Part shown: piece by piece, positions 42,646-48,046 of the stretch
How the letters are laid out: every line of letters starts with the position of its first letter
Position numbering within the stretch: position 1 is the stretch's first letter
NCBI GenBank assembly: GCA_017965475.1
Contig: JAGCPV010000097.1
Location: 1-48,046 of the forward strand
Direction of reading: 5' to 3'
Origin: Prevotella sp.
GTDB lineage: Bacteria > Bacteroidota > Bacteroidia > Bacteroidales > Bacteroidaceae
Length of the DNA stretch: 48,046 bases
Translations under genes and position numbers: made by a program
Notes under the pieces: model-generated
What the model was told of the DNA's origin: nothing
Databases searched by the model: none
What the model saw: only the letters and a program-made list of their open reading frames with translations

Positions 42646-43641
42646 ATGTTTGACTGTGGAAAGATAGCGATTATCGGAGGCGGCAGCTGGGCGACAGCCA
42701 TCGCCAAGATCGTGGTGGGACACACTCATCATATCGGATGGTATATGCGGCGTGATGACCGTATCGAGGACTTCCGCCGTCTTGGGCACAACCCGGCCTA
42801 TCTCACCAGCGTACACTTTAACACTGACGAGATCAACTTCGACAGCGACCTGAACCGTATCGCCCAGCAGTACGACACACTGGTCTTCGTCACCCCCTCG
42901 CCCTACCTGAAGAGCCATCTGAAGAAACTTAAAACACGCATCCGCGATAAGTTCATCCTCACGGCCATCAAGGGTATCGTACCTGACGAGAACCTCGTTT
43001 GTTCAGAGTATTTCCATCAGGTCTATGATGTGCCCTACGAGAATCTCGCCTGCATCGGAGGTCCCTCCCACGCTGAGGAGGTGGCACTCGAACGTCTCTC
43101 CTATCTCACGGTGGGCTGCGCCAATCGCGACAAGGCCCAGGCTTTCTGTGATGTGCTCTCCAGTGAGTATATCAAGACGAAGACCTCTACCGATGTCGTT
43201 GGTATCGAATACTCCTCCGTCCTGAAGAATGTCTATGCCATCGCAGCAGGTATCTGTTCTGGTTTGAAATATGGTGACAATTTCCAGGCTGTGCTCATGG
43301 CGAATGCCGTACAGGAGATGAACCGTTTCCTCACGGCTGTTCACCCGCTGGAGCGCAACGCCTACGACAGTGTCTATCTGGGTGACCTGCTCGTGACAGG
43401 CTACTCCAACTTCTCGCGCAACCGCACCTTCGGAACCATGATCGGCAAAGGCTATAGCGTGAAGTCTGCCCAGATTGAGATGGAAATGATCGCAGAGGGT
43501 TACTTCGGCACGAAATGTATGAAGGAGATCAATCGTCATTGTCATGTCAACATGCCGATCCTCGATGCCGTCTATAATATATTGTACGAGCGCATCGCCC
43601 CGCAGATTGAGATCAAACTCCTCACCGACTCATTCAGATAA
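42646..43641 (+). CDS. gpsA: Glycerol-3-phosphate dehydrogenase [NAD(P)+]
   Basis: 331 aa. It reduces dihydroxyacetone phosphate to sn-glycerol 3-phosphate for phospholipid synthesis. The NAD(P) motif IIGGGSWATA is at the N-terminus. The catalytic Lys lies in SSVLKNVYAIAAGI, and GDLLVTGYSNFSRNR is the substrate-binding stretch. CIGGPSHAEEV matches the conserved GPSxAxE motif. It lies between lysS and pgi in the same direction with short gaps. Confidence 0.96.
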   Translation: MFDCGKIAIIGGGSWATAIAKIVVGHTHHIGWYMRRDDRIEDFRRLGHNPAYLTSVHFNTDEINFDSDLNRIAQQYDTLVFVTPSPYLKSHLKKLKTRIRDKFILTAIKGIVPDENLVCSEYFHQVYDVPYENLACIGGPSHAEEVALERLSYLTVGCANRDKAQAFCDVLSSEYIKTKTSTDVVGIEYSSVLKNVYAIAAGICSGLKYGDNFQAVLMANAVQEMNRFLTAVHPLERNAYDSVYLGDLLVTGYSNFSRNRTFGTMIGKGYSVKSAQIEMEMIAEGYFGTKCMKEINRHCHVNMPILDAVYNILYERIAPQIEIKLLTDSFR

Positions 43642-43672
43642 TACATCTTTTAATTAATATAACAGACAAACA

Positions 43673-45028
43673 ATGAAGAATATCAGTCTTGACATCACGA
43701 AGGCCGCCTGTTTCTTAGAGGCTGGCGCAGTAGAGGCTTTCGAGCCGAAAGTGAAAGAGGCCCAGAAGGCTCTTGAAGAGGGTACTTGCCCTGGTAACGA
43801 TTTCTTAGGATGGCTTCACCTGCCATCAAGCATCACACCTGCCTTCCTCGACGAGCTGCAGGCTTGTGCCAACACACTTCGCGAGAACTGCGAGGCCATC
43901 GTCGTAGCAGGTATCGGCGGTAGCTATCTGGGTGCCCGTGCCATCATCGAGGCCCTCAGCAACTCGTTCGCATGGCTCGTCGGCGATAAGAAGAACCCCA
44001 CCATCCTCTTTGCAGGTAACAATATCGGCGAGGATTATCTCTTTGAGCTGACCACCTATCTGAAAGACAAGAAGTTTGGTGTGATCAACATCTCCAAGAG
44101 TGGTACCACCACTGAGACAGCCCTCACATTCCGTCTGCTGAAGAAGCAGTGCGAGGAGCAGCGCGGCAAGGCCGAGGCCAAGAAGGTGATCGTAGCCATT
44201 ACGGATGCCAAGCGTGGTGCTGCCCGTACTTGTGCTGACAAGGAGGGTTACAAGAGCTTTATCATCCCCGACAACGTGGGTGGTCGTTTCTCCGTGCTGA
44301 CACCAGTAGGTCTGCTGCCTATTGCCTGTGCTGGTTTCGACATCCGCGAACTCGTTGCTGGTGCCCAGGATATGGAGAAGCAGTGCGCCCCCGATGTACC
44401 TTTCGCAGAGAACCCCGCAGCCCAGTATGCTGCCGTACGTAACGGTCTCTACCAGAGTGGCAAGAAGATTGAGATCATGGTCAACTTCCAGCCGAAGCTC
44501 CACTTCATGAGTGAGTGGTGGAAGCAGCTCTACGGAGAGAGCGAGGGTAAGGACAAAAAGGGTATCTTCCCCGCAAGCGTTGATTTCACTACTGACCTGC
44601 ACTCGATGGGTCAGTGGATTCAGGATGGCGAGCGTACCATCTTCGAGACAGTCATCAGTGTTGAGGAGCCTGAGAAGAAGTTGCTCTTCCCCTCTGACGA
44701 GGAGAACCTCGACGGTCTGAACTTCCTCGCTGGCAAACGCGTGGATGAAGTCAATAAGATGGCTGAGCTCGGCACACGTCTGGCCCATGTCGATGGAGGT
44801 GTACCCAACATCCGCATTACCATGCCTCGTCTGAACGAGCGCTACCTCGGACAGTTGATCTACTTCTTCGAGATCGGTTGTGGCATCAGCGGAAACGTGC
44901 TGGGTGTGAATCCCTTCAACCAGCCTGGTGTGGAAGCCTACAAGAAGAATATGTTCGCCCTGCTCGACAAACCCGGCTACGAGGCTGACTCCAAAGCTAT
45001 CAAGGAGCGTCTGGCTAAGGAAGCATAA
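43673..45028 (+). CDS. pgi: Glucose-6-phosphate isomerase
   Basis: 451 aa, the short bacterial form. It interconverts glucose 6-phosphate and fructose 6-phosphate. Motifs: [36 protein letters not shown] (sugar-phosphate loop), [18 protein letters not shown] (PGI signature) and a late [12 protein letters not shown] with the catalytic Lys. Third codon positions are rich in C/G, which suggests high expression and also creates a long antisense open frame that is not a gene. It abuts the next gene (TAA then ATG). Confidence 0.97.
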   Translation: MKNISLDITKAACFLEAGAVEAFEPKVKEAQKALEEGTCPGNDFLGWLHLPSSITPAFLDELQACANTLRENCEAIVVAGIGGSYLGARAIIEALSNSFAWLVGDKKNPTILFAGNNIGEDYLFELTTYLKDKKFGVINISKSGTTTETALTFRLLKKQCEEQRGKAEAKKVIVAITDAKRGAARTCADKEGYKSFIIPDNVGGRFSVLTPVGLLPIACAGFDIRELVAGAQDMEKQCAPDVPFAENPAAQYAAVRNGLYQSGKKIEIMVNFQPKLHFMSEWWKQLYGESEGKDKKGIFPASVDFTTDLHSMGQWIQDGERTIFETVISVEEPEKKLLFPSDEENLDGLNFLAGKRVDEVNKMAELGTRLAHVDGGVPNIRITMPRLNERYLGQLIYFFEIGCGISGNVLGVNPFNQPGVEAYKKNMFALLDKPGYEADSKAIKERLAKEA

Positions 45029-45760
45029 ATGTATCAATTAGCGATCAAGAAATACCTGGAAGATCACGGCTTTGAGGCTTTCCGCCCCAAAGTCGTGCTC
45101 TTTGACATGGATGGTGTGCTCTATGACTCGATGCCTAATCACGCGATCGCGTGGCAGGAGAGTATGGCGCAACAGGGTATTCAGATGACTGCCGAGGATG
45201 CCTATGCCACAGAGGGAGCACGTGGCGTCGATACCATCCGTCAGATGGTCAAACGGCAACAAGGTCGCGTGATTGATGAAGCAGAGGCCCAGCGGATGTA
45301 CGACGTGAAGAGCCACATCTTCCACTCATTGCCAGAAGCCCCTGTAATGCCAGGCATCCAGGAACTGATGCGTAAGATCAAGGCCAGCGGACTTCAGGTG
45401 GGCGTTGTCACTGGCAGTGGCCAGCGACCCCTTATCCAACGTATCCTCAAGGATTTCGCCGACTATGTCGATGAGACCCATATCACGACCGCCTATGATG
45501 TAGAACGTGGTAAACCTGCACCAGACCCTTATCTCACAGGTCTGCAGAAAGCAGGAGACCTCACACCCTCTGAGGCTATCGTCGTGGAGAACTCCCCCTT
45601 GGGAGTACGAGCCGGTTATTCAGCCCACATCTTCACCGTAGCCGTGAATACTGGTCCCCTGCCTGACGAAGAACTACTCATGGCGGGTGCTAATCTGATC
45701 TTCCCCACCATGCAGGAGTTCTGCGACCACTGGCATGGTTTGGTACCAACAGAATTATAA
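45029..45760 (+). CDS. HAD-family phosphatase (beta-phosphoglucomutase-like)
   Basis: 243 aa. HAD motif I is VLFDMDGVLYDS (nucleophile Asp26, acid Asp28), motif II VVTGSG, motif III Lys in ERGKPAPDPY and motif IV VVENSPLGVRAGYSA. A helical cap follows motif I, as in the PGM-like subgroup. It probably dephosphorylates or isomerises a small sugar phosphate in the cytosol, an idea helped by its direct abutment to pgi. The first 20 residues are an extension before the HAD core. The 3' end overlaps the convergent DUF4738 gene by six bases. Confidence 0.92.
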   Translation: MYQLAIKKYLEDHGFEAFRPKVVLFDMDGVLYDSMPNHAIAWQESMAQQGIQMTAEDAYATEGARGVDTIRQMVKRQQGRVIDEAEAQRMYDVKSHIFHSLPEAPVMPGIQELMRKIKASGLQVGVVTGSGQRPLIQRILKDFADYVDETHITTAYDVERGKPAPDPYLTGLQKAGDLTPSEAIVVENSPLGVRAGYSAHIFTVAVNTGPLPDEELLMAGANLIFPTMQEFCDHWHGLVPTEL

Positions 45761-46306
45761 CTCCTCCTCTTTTTCTTCCCCGCTGGTGTCCATCTGGTCA
45801 TCACGTTTGATGGTCACGTCGCCAAAATTGCTGACAGTGATCACAAGCGGAATATATTCGTCGGTCTGGGGATGACTGACACTACCTGCAAACACCAGGT
45901 TATTACCATCGATCTGGTCGAAGACAATGCCCTCAAGGATACCCGTCTGACGATAGTCATCGTCGAGTTGGGCGTCGAAGGATGCCTTGGTGAAAGTGCG
46001 TCCGAAGAAGACACTACCGTCGGCTCGGATGATGCGCAGCGTGATATGGTTATCCACGAACTTCTGACCCGTCTCATCCTTCACCATACGAAGGCTGTCG
46101 TCAGCGACACGCTGGATGGCTACCTGATAGTTCTTACCAAGCCAGACGATATCCTTCGTCTGATCATAGGGCTGCATACGGATGGGAGCCTGGAGCTTGG
46201 GGGTCTCCACCGTGGGAACGATGATATCATTGGATTTCTTCTTCTGCCCACAACTGGCTACAAGAAGTACCGTCAGCACGACGGTCATCAGTCGGATTGC
46301 TTTCAT
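45755..46306 (-). CDS. DUF4738 lipoprotein
   Basis: 183 aa from the ATG at 46306 (MKAIRLM). An in-frame ATG at 46327 lies at the promoter's -7 box and is rejected. A signal peptide ends with lipobox VLLVASC. The mature part is a small beta-rich domain (HITLRIIRADGSVFFGRTFT, NLVFAGSVSHPQTDEYIPL) with an acidic C-terminus. DUF4738 is found in Bacteroidota and has no known function; it is probably an envelope lipoprotein. It stands alone under its own promoter. Confidence 0.88.
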   Translation of the reverse strand: MKAIRLMTVVLTVLLVASCGQKKKSNDIIVPTVETPKLQAPIRMQPYDQTKDIVWLGKNYQVAIQRVADDSLRMVKDETGQKFVDNHITLRIIRADGSVFFGRTFTKASFDAQLDDDYRQTGILEGIVFDQIDGNNLVFAGSVSHPQTDEYIPLVITVSNFGDVTIKRDDQMDTSGEEKEEEL

Positions 46307-46324
46307 CTTGACAATATTTTTCTG

Positions 46325-46353
46325 CAAAGATACAACTAAATTTCAACAAACAA
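46325..46353 (-). promoter_or_regulatory. Promoter of the DUF4738 gene
   Basis: TATCTTTG on the minus strand (46332-46325), with CTTG 18 bases upstream. It is about 19 bases before the chosen ATG at 46306 and decides that start. Confidence 0.65.
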
Positions 46354-46371
46354 GAAAAAAACGGGTGAACA

Positions 46372-46403
46372 TTTAGCGAATTGGCATTTTTTTACTATCT
46401 TTG
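46372..46403 (+). promoter_or_regulatory. Promoter of the DUF4230 pair
   Basis: TTTA (46372-46375), 20 bases, TATCTTTG (46396-46403). It rules out the longer frame start at 46401 and supports the ATG at 46443. Confidence 0.7.
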
Positions 46404-46442
46404 CCAGCAAATTACCAAAAGACGGTAAAAAGATATCAGAAG

Positions 46443-47126
46443 ATGAGAAAGTACGTGCTATTCACCTGTGCGGTGTTCGTGGTTCTGGGACTGCTGTTCT
46501 GCCACAGCCGGATCGTGCATGAGGATGCGGAGTCCCCTACCCCCGTGGTACAGGGTATCGACACAGTACCCATGCTCGTGACACAGGTACAGAAATGTGC
46601 CAAGCTCTATACAGCGGAGTACCGTGTCCACAAGATCGTGACCCACGACGATGTGCTGCGCCTGAAAGGGACGGTACTACAGCGCAGCTTCAACTTCAAG
46701 ATCCCCCTGGGCGAACGTAAGATCGCCATCCCCATGGACGCCAAACTGAAGGCCTATATCGACTTCAGCCAGTTCTCTGAAAGGAACATCGAGCGCAAGG
46801 GCGACAAGATCACCATCCTGCTGCCGGATCCGAAAGTGACGATGACCAGTTCCAAGATCGACCAGAAGAACGTCAGGGAATATGTGGCCCTCACACGGGC
46901 TAACTTCAGCGACAAGGAACTGGCTAACTACCAGCAGCAGGGACGTGCCGCCATCATCGCCGACATCCCGAGACTGGGTATCCTGGAGACCGCCCAGGCC
47001 AATGCCGCGAAAGTGCTGGTGCCGATGCTGAAGGAGATGGGCTACGAGGAGAAGAACATCACCGTGGCCTTCCGCAAGCAATACGACATGGACGATATCC
47101 TGCAACTGATAAGAAATGAAGAATGA
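46443..47126 (+). CDS. DUF4230 protein (copy 1)
   Basis: 227 aa from the ATG at 46443 (MRKYVLF). One N-terminal membrane helix (about 4-20) leads to an extracytoplasmic domain. Family features: a VQKCAKLYTAEYRVHKIV helix-strand, GERKIAIPMDAKLKAYIDFSQ, then ITILLPDPKV and a C-terminal helical part ending in VAFRKQYDM. DUF4230 proteins are membrane-anchored and of unknown function. It overlaps the second copy by four bases (ATGA). Confidence 0.88.
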   Translation: MRKYVLFTCAVFVVLGLLFCHSRIVHEDAESPTPVVQGIDTVPMLVTQVQKCAKLYTAEYRVHKIVTHDDVLRLKGTVLQRSFNFKIPLGERKIAIPMDAKLKAYIDFSQFSERNIERKGDKITILLPDPKVTMTSSKIDQKNVREYVALTRANFSDKELANYQQQGRAAIIADIPRLGILETAQANAAKVLVPMLKEMGYEEKNITVAFRKQYDMDDILQLIRNEE

Positions 47127-47716
47127 TGAAGACCCTGACATATATTAAGATTGGCCTGATCGTGATCGCCATCGCGCTGCTCATCGTGGGATTCTTCTGG
47201 CTGAAGAACCTGACGAAGAACGATCATATCGACTTCGGCCCCGATGAGGAGATCGGCATCAAACCTACCCAGATACAAAGCATCAAGGCCATCGGCGAAT
47301 GGGAATTCCTCTCCGTCAGTGCCGAGGAACTGGTGGATACCACACGCAGGGGTCTGATCATGAGCGACGAGCTGGCACGTATCTACTACGGCACCCTGCG
47401 CCTTGGCGTGGATATGCATCAGGTGAAACCAGGCTGGATCAAGACCAGTGGCGACTCAATCACGATGACCCTGCCTAAGATCGGACTGTTGGATAAGGAC
47501 TTCATCGACGAGGCCCGCACAAAACCCTTCCATGAGAGCGGCTCATGGTCGGCTGCCGATCGTGAGGCGCTCTATAAGAAAGCCTACAGGATGATGAGAC
47601 AGCACTGTCTGACGAAGGAGAACCTGCAGGCAGCAGAGGCAAACGGTCAGGAGCAGTTCAGGAACATGCTCCAGTCGATGGGTTACAAACACGTGAAGAT
47701 TACATTTGAAAGGTAA
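47123..47716 (+). CDS. DUF4230 protein (copy 2)
   Basis: 197 aa. One N-terminal membrane helix (about 9-28, IGLIVIAIALLIVGFFWLK) is followed by the DUF4230 fold: WEFLSVSAEELVDTTRRG, a Tyr-rich strand, SITMTLPKIGLLDKDFI and a final SMGYKHVKITF matching the MGYEEKNITVAF of copy 1. The core is shorter than in copy 1. Overlapping translation suggests the pair forms a heteromer, an inference. It is followed after nine bases by the symporter gene. Confidence 0.86.
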   Translation: MMKTLTYIKIGLIVIAIALLIVGFFWLKNLTKNDHIDFGPDEEIGIKPTQIQSIKAIGEWEFLSVSAEELVDTTRRGLIMSDELARIYYGTLRLGVDMHQVKPGWIKTSGDSITMTLPKIGLLDKDFIDEARTKPFHESGSWSAADREALYKKAYRMMRQHCLTKENLQAAEANGQEQFRNMLQSMGYKHVKITFER

Positions 47717-47725
47717 GAGAGATAT

Positions 47726-48046
47726 ATGGAATGGCTGAATGACTTTCTGACTGAGTTAAGCGGACTGCTGTGGGGTTGGCCGATGATCATCCTGTTGTTG
47801 GGAACACACCTCTTTCTGACAATCCGTCTGCGCTTCCCACAAAGACATATCTTCAAGGCCATCCGTCTGTCAGTGAAGAAGGATCCCGACGCCACGGGCG
47901 ACGTATCACAGTTCGGCTCCCTGGCCACGGCTCTCGCTGCCACCATCGGCACAGGCAACATCATCGGCGTAGCCACGGCCATTGCCCTCGGAGGACCTGG
48001 CGCCGTCCTGTGGTGCTGGCTCACAGGTGTCTTCGGCATCTCCACC
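47726..48046 (+). CDS. AGCS-family sodium:alanine symporter (N-terminal part, cut by window edge)
   Basis: 107 codons from the ATG at 47726 to the window end. The N-terminal membrane segment LLWGWPMIILLLGTHLFLTI is followed by the family hallmarks QFGSLATALAATIGTGNIIG and VATAIALGGPGAVLWCW, which line the Na+ and substrate path. The family imports alanine or glycine with Na+. It is probably co-transcribed with the DUF4230 pair. Confidence 0.93.
   Translation, partial: MEWLNDFLTELSGLLWGWPMIILLLGTHLFLTIRLRFPQRHIFKAIRLSVKKDPDATGDVSQFGSLATALAATIGTGNIIGVATAIALGGPGAVLWCWLTGVFGIST

Noticed and set aside
43826..45037. A 403-codon open frame antisense to pgi
   Set aside because: It mirrors pgi codon structure (pgi prefers C/G at third positions, which removes antisense stops). 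The translation has no motif, and pgi is certain.

Overview
This window reads as a chromosome segment from a Bacteroidota bacterium, most likely Prevotellaceae. Four things point there. Many promoters fit the Bacteroidetes form (TTTG, 19-20 bases, TAnnTTTG). Clear Shine-Dalgarno sequences are largely absent. The order nusB-yajC-ybbR-coaE-DUF5606 is as expected for that phylum. Bacteroidota-type families are common (LptD_2-type OstA, CarboxypepD-regulated outer-membrane barrels, DUF4738, DUF4230, DKNYY lipoproteins). The genus is inferred from gene content only.

Layout. 1-530: 3' end of a RhuM-family gene beside a tRNA-Arg(CCG), which could be the edge of an integrated element. 543-3041: a large periplasmic polysaccharide-export protein with six SLBB repeats. 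3174-11989: peptidase T, a CPA2 cation/proton antiporter, an LptD-like LPS assembly barrel, an HD hydrolase and an OadA/PycB-type carboxyltransferase. 12089-13288: a queuosine operon (yhhQ-queF) behind a probable preQ1-I riboswitch. 13298-15963: a Na+/Ca2+ exchanger, an S4 RNA-binding protein, peptidyl-tRNA hydrolase and ribosomal protein L25/Ctc. 16218-19608: nusB, yajC, ybbR, coaE, DUF5606.

19690-24683 holds two tandem MBOAT/SGNH pairs, apparently an O-acylation locus. 24815-27742 is an outer-membrane barrel protein with a glycine-rich tail, and 27886-28935 is aroB. 29030-37697 is the menaquinone pathway (menI-like, menF, menD, then menB, menC, menE). It is split between menD and menB by about 2.8 kb carrying a frameshifted secreted lipoprotein gene and an oppositely oriented DKNYY lipoprotein gene. 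37723-40719 is a tandem triplication of ROK-family sugar-kinase-like genes. 40870-45760 is lysS, gpsA, pgi and a HAD phosphatase. 45755-48046 is a DUF4738 lipoprotein, two DUF4230 proteins and the start of an AGCS sodium:alanine symporter.

The most noteworthy items are the preQ1-I-like element with an eight-C run in its P1 strand, the split men locus with its broken lipoprotein gene, the ROK triplication, the doubled O-acylation module, the loss of the biotinylation motif in the OadA-like C-terminus, and a short MenD that lacks part of its central domain. I saw no CRISPR array, no transposase and no complete mobile element. No gene-free stretch exceeds 300 bases.
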